64,000 nucleotides of DNA from Calvatia gigantea. Its lineage: Eukaryota; Basidiomycota; Agaricomycetes; Agaricales; Lycoperdaceae. This document shows positions 1 through 10,722 of this stretch, piece by piece. Location: NCBI GenBank assembly GCA_025093985.1, contig JACAAK010000001.1:2170001-2234000 (forward strand). The letters are read 5' to 3'. A model generated the notes under the pieces. The model did not search any database. It was not told where the DNA came from and worked only from the letters and a program-made list of their open reading frames with translations. Position 1 is the stretch's first letter, and each line of letters opens with the position of its first letter. Position numbers and translations under genes: made by a program.

Positions 1-1260
1 TCGCAAGTGCATGCCCAGGTTGGATCTGTTATGCAGAGAAAGCGCATTCCAAGATGCTGCCGTTTATCTCCCGGACGAAGAGTCCACAGCAGGTCATGGG
101 CACGTTAGTAAAGCAGTGGATTGGCAAGAGGCTTGGTAGACGGTGAGTGTGCCAACTCTCAAATAGAAGGGTTATTAGGTGTTGATAAGCCCGTCCCCAG
201 CCCAGATGAGATATACCATGTCTCCGTTATGCCATGTTATGACAAGAAATTAGAAGCTTCTCGACAAGATTTTTACAACGATGTGTTCAAAACTCGGGAT
301 GTTGACTGTGTCGTCACGACCGGCGAGTTGGAACTCATGATGAAAGAGTTTGAATGGGATCTTGTGTCTGGCTCCGTCCCCCAGAAACAAACGGACACAG
401 CGATTGCACCCCCGCCGTTACCAGTCAAGAAAAACTTCTCCAACCGGATCCTACCCGAAATTGACATCCCGGAACTCCTCCACCACCCCGGAACATCCTC
501 TGGCTCATATCTACACGCCATCATTCACCACCTTATCACAACATCCTCAGTTCCGTTAACGTTAAGCGTCAAGGCCATCCGCAACGCAGATTACGAAGAA
601 TATGTACTCCGTGAATCAACCGATCCAACAGTGACCGAAACATCACCGCCAAAACCAACTATGGGGAGAGTGGTATTCAAAGGTGTCAAATGCTACGGCT
701 TCCGGAATTTACAAAACGTAGTAAGGAAAGTGGGTAAAGAAAGAGGGGTGAGGGTCGGAACGGGTGCTGCCGGACGGCTCGGCGCCAAAGGTGCGGGGAG
801 AGGTGTCCAGAGGATACGTGCGGCAAGGAGGAATCAAGGCGTTGAAGAACATTTGATGGCGGTTGACGAAGAAAAGGGGAAGTTTGATTATGTTGAAGTT
901 ATGGCTTGTCCGGGTGGTTGTGTAAACGGTGGAGGACAGTTGAAGCCTCCTGTTCTGTCTTCGTTAACTCCGGGTAATGAGGACGCGGAAGGATATCAAA
1001 GGGATTGGGATGGAGAAGGGGTCGCGCCGAGCGTGAGTGCCAAATGGGGTGATAGAGAGTGGACGAAGAAGGTTGAAGAAGCATATTGGCGCGACACGAG
1101 ACACACCGATGAGGGCTACGAAAAGCTAGCTGCGAATCGGCTGGTTGGGAGGATATTGGAGGAACTCTGTGCGGAGGATGATAATGAGAGGAAGAGGTTA
1201 TTCAGAACCGAGTATCGCGCGGTGGAGAGTGATGTTATTGGGTTGGCAGTCAAGTGGTGA
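1..1260 (+). CDS. NAR1: Cytosolic Fe-S cluster assembly factor NAR1 (3' part, 5' end outside window)
   Basis: Nar1 is an iron-only-hydrogenase-like protein that acts in cytosolic iron-sulfur protein assembly (CIA), between the Nbp35/Cfd1 scaffold and the Cia1 targeting complex. The visible exon opens in the frame starting at base 3 and reads the hydrogenase-like stretch [10 protein letters not shown] followed by [14 protein letters not shown] 58-nt intron (143-200, GTGAGT..CAG) joins it in phase to [20 protein letters not shown]. The remainder is one exon, with the second conserved cysteine motif [12 protein letters not shown] near 900-940 and the short C-terminus ending LAVKW. The [4Fe-4S]-binding N-terminal half lies upstream of the window. 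The motif order matches the family and there is no sign of damage. The long frame opening at base 121 begins inside the exon/intron boundary, so that base is not the true start. Confidence 0.93.
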
Positions 1261-1681
1261 TGGTCCGGAGTCTGACTCCGGACGCGTTCTTGCAGACGCC
1301 ATGTGTTGAAGGAGCTAATCGACTTCCCGGACCCTCGATGGGAAATCGTAGTAGGAAGTAGAAGTAGCAAGGCGATTAGAATTATAAGATTATTGTGCTA
1401 TCTACACATGTATGGGTAGGGTGGGTAACGAGTACAGTGGACTCCGATGCCGGTCAGTTTGAGGAGCGAAGCGAACCTGGGCCTGCCTGGGTCGGGGCAA
1501 CAAGCCAACGGCAGCTCGGAAGAAGCACAGATGGAGGCGATGATAGTGTTGTTACAATGCTGATAGAATGATTTTATGGATATTGGGTTCTAGCTAGCGT
1601 ATCATGTGTTGATGTTGGTGTCGCAAGAGGCGATGCCGTTTTGATGCGGGAGGGGCGAAATTGGGATGAAACGGACGGTCA
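1261..1681. other. Gene-free stretch downstream of NAR1
   Basis: About 420 bases between the NAR1 stop and the end of the small minus-strand gene. It presumably holds the NAR1 3' UTR; an AT-rich stretch around 1375-1400 could contain the poly(A) signal. I see no convincing coding frame, RNA gene or repeat. Confidence 0.5.
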
Positions 1682-2015
1682 CTACTGCCGACGATAAGTG
1701 TTGTTTTTCTTCCACCAGTAGTCGCACATTTCGCAGTATTCGGGTACTCTAGCTAGGATGGTTTCGTTGGAATCGGGACCCAGAAACTTTGGGGGTATGA
1801 CGGTAAGTGCGGGGAAGAGTGAAGTAAGGAGGACGTACACGGGAGCACTGCGGACAATGTGGACAGTTTTGCGCATGTCTATCAGACCATATGCAGTATT
1901 TGCTACCGCAGTCGTCTTTGTGGGTGGACCGTTGCTATCAGCATGGGTATGAGGGTGCTGTCTGGGAGGCGTGTGTATGTGAAAAGGCGTACAGAAACGT
2001 AGTGGCCACAGCCAT
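1682..2015 (-). CDS. Small putative membrane-associated protein, unrecognised
   Basis: I do not recognise this gene. The minus frame ending at 1682 contains IDMRKTVHIVRSAPVYV, then a hydrophobic stretch, then FLGPDSNETILARVPEYCEM and a tail rich in Trp, Lys and Asn. A start at 2015 (MAVATTF) joins in phase through a 58-nt intron with donor GTACGC at 1992 and an acceptor near 1935, giving a protein of about 90 residues. A start at the internal Met (MRKTV) would give 64 residues. The composition (short basic N-terminus, one hydrophobic segment, Cys-x-x-Cys) would suit a small organellar membrane protein, but that is inference. It is divergent from TLG2, with about 240 bp between the two starts. 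The acceptor has its only branch-like sequence very close by, so the intron model is weak. Confidence 0.35.
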
Positions 2016-2256
2016 ATTGGATGCCTTCGCTGTAAGAAACGATGAGCACAAGCGGGGGGAAAGGAACAGAAGAAACGACGAACGTATTGAGAGTGCACAT
2101 GACGGTGGGGGATGTGTCTTGTGGTGTAGAAAAAGTCAAGAGTACTTATATGATATTCAATTATCTCAGATCACTTCGTCATAAACAAACATATGCAAAG
2201 ACGCCGCGTTCCGGATTGACCAGCCGTGCCTGGTATTGGCGCCGTCTCCCGTGCTC

Positions 2257-4093
2257 ATGACTTCGCAGTCCGAGCCTGTTACCCGTTCTCGTACTGGTCT
2301 CTTCCTCTCCTACCGGGATTCCCGAGCTACCTCAACACGCTTTTCGAGACAGAAACTCTCCCGCTATTCCGACAATGATGGTGACAACGACGAGCAGGAC
2401 CGCCTCATTGGTTCATCTAGCCATGTCATCCTCGACGTGGACCTTCCTCCGAAGTGGTACTTGTGGGCTTATGGTCCTTATGGATATACGTTGCTCACGT
2501 ACACGTAGGGTCGATTATTCAGAACAAGTTCAAGACATTCTAGCGGAGACGCAGACAAAGAGTGCGCTTCAGAGGCCAGCCCTTCCTTCACCGCAGGTTC
2601 ACTTAATACTCCCCTCTGCCCAGTCGCCGCGCTTGACAAGTTACACGCTAAACATGTTCTCCCCGGGTTCTCGGACCGGACCCAAGAGGAACGCGAGATT
2701 GAAAGTCTAACAACTGACATCACCAGAGTAATTGTTTCCCCTTTATTCCCCCTCCTTTCTTCTCATAAATCCCCGCCAGGATTTCCGCCGTTGCCAGGCT
2801 CTCATACAGAAAGCCGGCTCCGAATCTCAGTCACATTCCTTCCCACCTGACCCTCAGAGATCACATAACCAATCCCTTGCCGCCAAAAACGTCCAGCGTG
2901 CTCTTGCTGCGAAGGTGCAGGACCTCAGTGCTGCGTTTCGCAAGAAACAACGTATTTACATGGAAAGTATGTCTTTCTCGAATTTCCTAAGACTGCACCC
3001 GCCTCATCTCAGCCTGTCAGAACTCCAAGGCCATGCCATCAAAAATCAGGATCTTCTAGTTGCTTCAGGAACGATTTCCCTCAAAGGTTCAGACGGAATG
3101 ACCGCTGTTGATGATGACGTTGCTGCCGCTGTGCGTTCTTTCCATTTCCGCCTGTGTTGGTCTCTCACACCCTGCTCTCGTTCTTCTTTTCACCTGTCAC
3201 ATCCACATCGCGACGATCCATCCCGTGACTGCCTCGTTCCGCGCTAATTAATCTGTTGATTCCTGGTATCTCATTGCACCGGATTTACGACCTTGATGCT
3301 TACACGATCCAATTGCAATCCGCCTATCGTCATCCCTCTATCCGACTTATCTTCCATCTCGCCCTATCTGTGATCACATAACGTTCACTTATTTCCTTTC
3401 TGGCTGATCTATTGTCATTTTCCCAGCTTCCCTAATATTATCCCCGCAATATCTGGATGTAATATGGATTATCCCGCTTATCCCGTTGCGGGGAAATACC
3501 CTTTCTCTCGTCACCATCGATCTTCGCACTCCACTCTAATCGGCCTCGCATGTTATCCATCCGAAAATTCAGTCACACACACAACATCAGTCCCTCTCTC
3601 TTCAACATGATCCAGAAACGGCCAACCTGCAGGCCCGTGACAGAGAATTATCAGAGATTGCAAAATCGATAGCGCAACTAGCGGAGCTATTCAAGGATTT
3701 ATCGGTGTTGGTCATCGATCAGGGAACGTTGTTGGACAGTGTGGAATACAACATTGAACAAACCGCAGTTCGGATGGAGGAGGCTGTGAAAGAGTTGGAT
3801 GTCGCAACAACGTGAGTGAGCTTCCATCGTGAATTTTTATCCCCGGTTCTGACTTTATTATTAACACCTTCGCCACTCGGAACCCGTCCATCAGGTATCA
3901 AAAGAACACAGGGAGAAGAAAATTCATATTTTTACTGCTTTTGATTATCTTCGGACTCATCGTGGTACTGATATTCAAACCACGGAGACGCGGCAGTTCT
4001 TCACCCTCGCCTCCGCCCGCAAGTCCCGTATCCGACGCCTTGGGAGTAGGAGAGGTTGATGTCGGGGGAATTGGAAGGTTCTTGATCCGATGA
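2257..4093 (+). CDS. TLG2: t-SNARE Tlg2 / syntaxin-16 family
   Basis: Tlg2 is the Qa-SNARE of the trans-Golgi network and endosomes. The start MTSQSEPVTRSRTGLFLSYR carries the family's N-terminal Sec1/Munc18-binding type peptide. Phase-matched exons follow: PPKW|VDYSEQVQDIL across the intron 2457-2508, then LDKLHAKHVLPGF, then DFRRCQALIQKAG, then LQGHAIKNQDLL. The SNARE motif exon from about 3573 contains ARDRELSEIAKSIAQLAELF, with the Q-layer region VLVIDQGTLLDSVEYNIEQT. A final exon beginning YQKNTGRRKF encodes the single C-terminal anchor, rich in Leu, Ile and Phe, followed by a short Ser/Pro-rich lumenal tail that ends at 4093. One intron (3131-3572) is about 440 nt, eight times the local norm; it is discussed separately. 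The gene otherwise looks intact. Confidence 0.9.
3441..3494. repeat. 9-bp perfect inverted repeat inside a long TLG2 intron
   Basis: TCCCCGCAA (3441-3449) and TTGCGGGGA (3486-3494) are exact reverse complements separated by 36 bases, within the roughly 442-nt intron of TLG2. They could form a stem that shortens the effective distance between the splice sites. No box C/D or H/ACA snoRNA pattern was recognised in the intron. Confidence 0.5.
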
Positions 4094-6114
4094 CGCACCG
4101 AATGCGCGTGTCCGATGCTTTTTTGTTAGACATCAGTTCCTCGCTAAAGACACATGGGAGAACTGGAGGGGCCAGGATGCCCACTCGTAGATTTATGCTT
4201 TCTTTATACCCGTTCCGAGTTGCCCACGCGGTGTGCTCGCTTTTCGCTCTTGGATGGGCACATACATGGATGGGGATTCTGCGATTCAGATGCCGCATTC
4301 TCCCCATTCTTGGGGGAATAGGAACCAGCATAGACTTCCAATACTCCATTGGTTGTTAGGGCCCGAGGCTCTTCTGGAAACTGCGGTGGTCGCCTTGCGG
4401 TAAGGTGGCCAACGGTCTGCCAATTTTCGATGTTGATGTCGTATGTTTACCGCTGAGGGTTTAGGGCCTTGGGCCCCCGAGGTCTATGTTTAAACAGATG
4501 GTGTGGCCTTCTCAGCGCAGCTGCACTTCGAGCCTGGGCCCACCTCACAGATGTCATCAGATAACAACGAAGAACTGGTTTATTCTCTAACGGACTTGAA
4601 TGGATCCATCAGAAGAGGATGCAATTCTGTGACCGAGAAACAAGGTATTCGGGAATAGTTGGAACACTGACTGTCTTCCATCTTACGGTGTACTTGGATA
4701 TCTCTATAATCAAAGCAGAGAAGCCCACTTGGACCGAGTTGCGGCGCAGGACAGGATCAAGAGATGAACAACAGGTCCCTGAGTTAGGCCGAGTTAGGCT
4801 CCTCCGAAGCTTTCGTGACCCTTTAAAAAAGCTTCAATGTTGAGTCGAGACGCCTGATAATGTCCAGAGTGAACGGCAATATGGTCTCTGAATTCAGTCT
4901 TCAGTAAACGAGCGCTGGATATAAAGAGGCGGAAAGCTTGCTAACACTGTTCTCAAGTCAGCCGCAATCGACGATATACAATGATGAATAGTACCCGGCT
5001 AGAACAGTCATTTCCCGGTCGCTAGAGCAAAAAGTAGCACGCAGACCGAGTAACAGCAACCTCCCGAAAACGCAATCACTTGAAGAGTACCCGACACTTG
5101 GCGGTGCCATGTTTTCCAAATGCAGCTCTGGCCACCAGCCCGTCTTACCCAGGCCAATACGATCTGGTGGCTGGCCGGAGGCTTGTACACCCCAGCTCGA
5201 GATAAGCCTCCTCACAAAAGCGGGACCGTATATGTAGATTATCATTCAGCCATATGAGTGGATATTGATCAATATTGATTGACCATTTCATACTCAAGGA
5301 CGTTCCATTGCCTTGTCTTCATGGTTATCGGACCTCGTCGGACTCGGAGAAGATAAATGTCAACGAACCGCCAACTGTCAGATATAATTTGTTCGTACTG
5401 TCCAGTGTGCAATTGGACGAGGAAAGCTACTGTCAAGGTTCCTTAAAATAGATGCCTCCTGTAGTTCCCTGTTCGAACTGCAACACAAAACCTGGCGCCG
5501 GCGTGGCCACTGGAGGTTGACTAACCAATTCTAGGTGTCCATGCGCACTTGTAAGTGACACCCTGGAAGAACAATGACTGCGGGAAGACCATTAAGGCAT
5601 CCCAAAGCTCCAGGTGGGAAACACCTCCATAGGTCATGCATCAGCACAAGCGCGCTATCTACCCCTCAACCCAGTTGTCTCAAAGGGATCCGTCGTTTCA
5701 AATATAAAGAAACTAGGTTAATAGCTGTGCGATGATAGCTGGGCTCAATGGGTATTTTAATGATTTAAGAGTGATTCGTTGTTAATCGTCGACCGAGGGC
5801 CACGAAGCAAACTGAAGTCCTGTAAATGGGCGCTTGTGCGTGTGAGCAGTATCGACGGCAGAGCGGCGAGAACGTTCAGAGTCTAAACACATCACCTCCC
5901 ATTTAAATAGAACATGTTGCTTCTTACGTGACAGAAATTCTTGATGAATGCTACAGTGCTGAAGCGTTGAAGGCACGATGGATAAATACTCCAGCCCTGA
6001 GGCTTAAGCCGGATAATCGCCCTCTTCCTGATTGCTGGTACGCCCTTGGCTCTCTCTGACAACAAACTCACAAGAACACAGGGCATAAAGTACCTCGAGA
6101 CCAGTTCTCTAAGG
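4094..6114. other. Two-kilobase stretch without a supported gene
   Basis: Between TLG2 and the first MscS gene. All open frames are under 100 codons, share no family motif, and do not join in phase into anything recognisable. GC-rich GGGCCC-containing blocks at about 4359 and 4466-4480 are of unknown meaning. No tRNA-like or LTR-like structure was identified by eye. Confidence 0.5.
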
Positions 6115-8889
6115 ATGTCTGACCAGAACGCCCGGCCCAGGCGACCACATAACACGAAAGACGAGGATAGCATAAATTCAGAATTGAAGGGGTCGTCTAA
6201 ATCTCCTGACCTCGAAAAAGGGGAGGCGCAGGCACTGTCTTATTTTAGTGAAGATGGGAAGGATTTCTCCAAGATGCAGCAGGGCCCGGCCCTGGAGCCC
6301 AGGAGTGACACCGACAAAGGTAACCAGTCTGGCGTTGTGAGGCATCGAATTTTAAGGAAACATTGGGTGAGCTTGTTTGCCTCAACCACGTTGTCTGCTG
6401 AGCAAATTGACACCCCCGATCCCGCCCGTTTGGATTTGCTTGTCCGCCGTTTGGTAGAGACCCGATGGGCGGTGGTTTATACTTGTTTTCCTTGGCCTAG
6501 CGGCGTGTTGGATCCCGGCTATCCTGGCATGGACGAAGTTTCCCGGGGCAAGGGTGAGCAGCTAGAATCCGAAGGTTGTTTCTTAAACTCAGATTAAATT
6601 TCAAGGTCTGGGGGGTTGAGTTGCTATTCTGGAGCATTTGGCTTTCCATCCTTTGGGCAGGTACGTTGGTGATACTGATCTATCTTCTAGCACTGTACTG
6701 AAAGAAGTATAGGATGGTGGTTTGCGCTGGTCTTCTCGTATGCCTATCATTCTTTTGACAGGGCTCTTCTCAAGCTATTTTTAGATGGCTTTGGCATCGA
6801 ATCCTGCTCATATTCGTTCACTGGTTTCGTTGTTACAAACTCAAACGATATGTCAACTGGCTAGAATACCTTCATGGATATCTTGCCCTGGTTGCTTGGA
6901 CCGTGGCGCTCTGGATCACTTGGGTGCCCCTCATCGCTGACCGCCAATTGGGTAACGATACAGAACAAGCAGCGAGCAGTAGAAGTGTGCGCGCCATCAA
7001 TCTAGGAGGCAGAATCTCCTTTGCATTTGCCTGCTGTGCTGTGATTCTATTCGCCGAGAAGATCTCTGTCCAATTCATCGCCATGAAATTCCATGAACGA
7101 TCGTACCGGAGTGTGTTATGTTCCTTTCAGGTCATCATTGGGACTGACGAATTTCTTGATTCTTAGGGCGTATTGACGCCCAAAAGGAAGCCGTAAAAGT
7201 TTTCAAGGTGTTATTTGCTCTCGTTCGAGAGACCTTCACTTTGTCGAATAAACAGAGTACTTCCCGTAAGAGACTCGGAGGTTCATGGTCCAACAGCATG
7301 TACTTGACACTATCGCCACAACAATTCAACTACCATCACCGCCCCGTCGATCGCTCCCCAACGTCGACCTTGCAGACTGCGTTCACCGATGTCACTGGGC
7401 AGATTTTTGGCACCAGCAAGGTGGCTGAAGATGATGTGGTGGGAAAGGCATTTCATCGGGATGGCTCACGAAAGATGAAACAGGTTTGTCTCTTCAGCTC
7501 TGTTCTGGGAAGGTCGCTTAACGACATACGTACAGTTAGCGGAGGATATCTGGCGGGCATTTTCTGGGAATTCTGAGAATACCCGGGCAGCAAAACCTTT
7601 CACTTTACAGAAAAAAATCATCCAGGATAAGCTCAGCGATCAGTCCACCAACCTCCCAAAGGGGTGCGAAGACGTGACGGCCGACCACATTTGGAATATC
7701 GTCACAGGTGGTCTTCCCCAGGTAACGTCGATCACTGAAGGGGGGTTCACAGCGAGATGCTCGTGAGTTGGCTTTCGGTTCAATAAATAGTGACGTACAA
7801 CTCAGTTTGATTCAGAGACCTTCACGCTGAGCAACGGCGCTTGGAGGAGACAATGAATGATCTGCAAAATGTTGTGGGTCGGCTTGACGATTTACTTATG
7901 TTATTTTGGGTCGTCGGGGCCATGCTTATCTTCGCCGTTGCACTGGTAAGGACCTCCCTACCATGGAGAGTATTCTACCTCAGTTGCCCTCCAATAGGAA
8001 GCTGAACTCAAGACCCTTATTATTGGTGCCGGCTCCGCTTTCGTTGGTAACTATCATTTCATACCCATCGTTATAACGGTTTTTTCTGATACAAATTCCT
8101 AGGCGCAAGCTGGCTTCTCCGAGATACTGCAGCAGAAGTACTCGCGAGTGTTGTCTTTCTCTTTAGTAAACACCCGTTCGATGTGGAAGACAAGGTCATC
8201 ATCAACGGGAAAAGTTATACTGTTGTGGAGATGAGGCTGCTGAGCACGGTGTTTTATGACGACGATTCAGTCCAGGTTCAAGCTCCGAATAGCTTGCTCA
8301 ACACCTTGGTGAGTCCTGTGGAGCCCCCCCCCCTAGTCTGGCAATAATATTCTTTGTCAGTTTATCCACAATCTTCGTCGAAGTCCGGCTGTGAGTTTAT
8401 GTCCTCTGCTTGCTCTCCGCCCTTCTTACCTGGCCCACTAGACATCGGAACCCTTCAAAATCGAAGTTAGTGACCAGACAACTGAAGCCCAGTTGGAAGA
8501 ATTCCAAGTGGAAATGATCACATTCTTGAAAGCACACCCGAAGGAATACAGGGATGATTTCGAGGTTGTAATCAAAGGTGACAGATCCTATCCATCGTAT
8601 CATATGGTATGTCCTTACATCTTATGGGATCTAGAGATATCCTATCAGACCCAGAATATGGTCCTGAATATGGAAATCAAGTATAACAACAACTGGGAGA
8701 GCAACGCACAGGTCCGAGGTGAGCACTTGTCGTTTATGAGATGCTCCCTGAAAACCGAAACCTACACTCTCAGCCCAACGACGCAATGCTTGGATATGCC
8801 ATATGCGAGACTCGCTCAAGCATGCAAATATCAGTGGGCCTGGTATGCCCGCCTTGAGGGTTACCACAGAAGAACCGATCAACACCTAG
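6115..8889 (+). CDS. MscS-type mechanosensitive ion channel, EF-hand degenerate (tandem copy A)
   Basis: Fungal MscS-like channels of the Msy1/Msy2 class sit in the ER or plasma membrane and release ions or calcium under hypo-osmotic stress. The start MSDQNARPRRPH is the first Met in frame. After a hydrophilic N-terminus come transmembrane segments (RWFILVFLGLAACW; FKVWGVELLFWSIWLSILW; LALVAWTVALWITWVPL; ISFAFACCAVILFAEK) and the family motif FIAMKFHERSYR. The MscS pore and beta domain reads VVFLFSKHPFDVEDK then VQVQAPNSLLNT. About a dozen short introns are needed, including one from GTATGC near 6748 to TATTTTTAG near 6783 that restores frame. Where copy B has an EF-hand, this copy has TGGLPQVTSITEGG, without acidic ligands. 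The last exon, after an intron with acceptor near 8787, reads QRRNAWICHMRDSLKHANIS and stops at 8889, so the C-terminal tail is much shorter than in copy B. Confidence 0.85.
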
Positions 8890-9530
8890 ACTCACGGGCA
8901 TATGTCTTCCAATGAACCGGCCCACTCGTGGCCGTTTTCTCTTTGTGCCATTCCCATGTCGTGTATGTCTAGAGCGTTATCAATTGTCCCCTTTATTTCT
9001 GCGCACATGTCTGCGCGTTTGTAGTGTTTGGATTGTAAGTATAGCGGGGAAAAGAATATCATCACGATGGAAAAGAATGATTGGTTCAAACTACGGGGTT
9101 ATCCCGTCAGGGGTGCGTTGATTCGGAGACGGAATGATTGATGAAATTGAACCCTGACGGCCTGAAGCTTTGGCATTCTTTAATTCTATCGACCGAGGAA
9201 GATGACTGGCTGGAGAATTGGAGTAAATACCAGATGCTTCTCAAATTAAAGAAAGCAACTGTGCGGGGACCATCAGATGATCGTGACGCATGAATAAGGT
9301 GCTTTGATAAGTACGGTGTACTACCTACCCCAAACTTGACGCAAGCTTGTAGTTGCGTGAGTGTAGTCTGTAAGTTTGATAAAACGTGGTGTCATAGGAA
9401 AGGACCTTCGGATAATCCCTATATGGGCTGTGTACAAAATTCGCCTTTTGGGCCCAGTTTTTTGAAAGAATACAGTAAGATAAACTACAGAATAATCAGT
9501 GAGATAAGATAGGAACAACACATAGTATAC

Positions 9531-9570
9531 TCACCTCAGTTGCTCGAGATACGCGCGAGAACTGAGGTGA
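9531..9570. repeat. Strong hairpin, 11-bp outer stem plus 4-bp inner stem
   Basis: TCACCTCAGTT at 9531-9541 and AACTGAGGTGA at 9560-9570 are exact reverse complements. Inside them CTCG (9543-9546) pairs with CGAG (9556-9559), leaving a loop of about nine bases and one unpaired G. This could be a terminator-like or transposon-end structure. Confidence 0.7.
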
Positions 9571-9760
9571 CGGCTGAAAATTGTGGCCTACTTATACTAC
9601 GATGGATGGTCAAAGATAATCATAGACAATAGGTGAGGGAAATAATAGAAAGAGTGGCCATGGACAATAAGAATAAAAGAACGACTAAGGGGCGCAATCC
9701 AGCGGTCAACGCCATGACCCGTGCCACTCGGCCTCAGCCCGAGTTTGCTACTCCAACATT

Positions 9761-9857
9761 TTTGTCCGAACCTGGACCCGTCTGAAGAGGGGTTTTTTGT
9801 CCGAACTTTGTATCCGGCAGTATTTGGCCTCCCCAAACAGCCGGTTTTTGTCCGAAC
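9761..9857 (+). repeat. Cluster 1 of TTTGTCCGAAC repeat (three copies)
   Basis: The 11-mer TTTGTCCGAAC occurs at 9761-9771, 9796-9806 and 9847-9857, all in the same orientation and each preceded by extra T residues. Downstream flanks differ, although CCGGC-like words recur (TATCCGGC, CACCCGGCC). Confidence 0.75.
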
Positions 9858-10260
9858 CTGACACCCGGCCTCATGAAAAAGACAAAAAGTTCTCCAAAAA
9901 TTTTCCTTGTTATATCGACACCGTTTGTACTACTGTGCATCCTATACAGTGTTATTTCTCTTCCTGAAAAGCTCCATTACCTGGATGAGCTGTGTATACC
10001 CCCCTTTAAGCTTTTAAACAGGTTTTCATCCATTGACGAGACCATCAGGTCCCAAGTTCATATTTGGAATTTTTTGATCACCATATTTCACAAGGGAAGA
10101 CAGAGAATTTGATACATATGTATTCGTTTATGGCTAATAGCTGAAGCGCTCAACACTATCATGCATACTCTGCGCCATAGAGGTTGAGTCTGTTCCTCCC
10201 CTTTGCTAGGGCCCTCTGTTTTCTTCTCAAGTCCCCCCAAGAGTTGTACCCCAGACCCAT

Positions 10261-10360
10261 TTTGTCCGAACTTGCCTCCGGCCTTCGCCTGCGGCGGGCA
10301 GTATTTGTCCGAACCCGTACACGGCCAAAAGCCGTTTTTTGGCCGAAGTTTTGTCCGAAT
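10261..10360 (+). repeat. Cluster 2 of TTTGTCCGAAC repeat (three copies plus a variant)
   Basis: TTTGTCCGAAC occurs at 10261-10271 and 10304-10314, and TTTGTCCGAAT at 10350-10360. A close variant TTTGGCCGAAG lies just before the last copy, at about 10337-10347. Orientation is the same as cluster 1, about 400 bases upstream. Confidence 0.75.
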
Positions 10361-10685
10361 CTGCACACAGCCTATATATAGATTATCCAGGGTCCTCATA
10401 GGAACCACCTTATTGAGAGTTGTTTTTAGAGGCCGGGCAGGGCCGACCAGACACATACACACTTATTTGGATTGCCAGCGGCGGTCAACCTGAATACCAT
10501 GACAACATCCAGATAAGTATCCGGAGCCCGAAGGAGACCAACCAATATTTTGTACCTAATTACCTCTAATTGCTCAGTACATTATCTCCTTCCTGTTCAA
10601 TTTTCGTTACGACTCTTCTGGAAAAAAAATTGGGAGCTGTTGCAAACTCTGCAGGCGATTGATCTCACCTCTTTCTACTCGTTTT

Positions 10686-10695
10686 CATATATAAG
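10686..10695 (+). promoter_or_regulatory. TATA-like element of MscS copy B
   Basis: CATATATAAG ends 27 bases before the chosen start at 10723. If it is a working TATA box the 5' UTR is extremely short, or the true start lies further downstream; the next in-frame Met is far into the acidic N-terminus. Confidence 0.4.
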
Positions 10696-10722
10696 TCGCC
10701 GGTTTCTTGACTGGAGCACCGG

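Larger units (their letters stand above)
8890..10722. other. Spacer between the tandem MscS genes, with repeats and a hairpin
   Basis: No supported gene. It holds a 40-bp hairpin at 9531-9570 and two clusters of a TTTGTCCGAAC repeat (9761-9857 and 10261-10360), listed separately. The open frames here are under 130 codons, partly repeat-derived, and show no family motif. The spacer may be a decayed mobile element, but I could not identify terminal repeats, a target-site duplication or a transposase frame. Confidence 0.5.

Noticed and set aside
4958..5245. 95-codon minus-strand frame upstream of MscS copy A
   Set aside because: No motif, no splicing partner, and a composition like random sequence.
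5465..5500. GTTCGAAC B-box-like word, possible tRNA
   Set aside because: No A-box at the right distance, and no cloverleaf or acceptor stem could be drawn.
6721..6790. Apparent frame break in MscS copy A after GWWFALVF
   Set aside because: First taken as a pseudogene mark. Using the later acceptor TATTTTTAG before ATGGC restores the frame (S-WLWHRILLIF), so no defect is needed.
10088..10493. Plus and minus frames over the TTTGTCCGAAC repeats
   Set aside because: They contain translated repeat units (SDKN, FGQK) rather than protein-like sequence.
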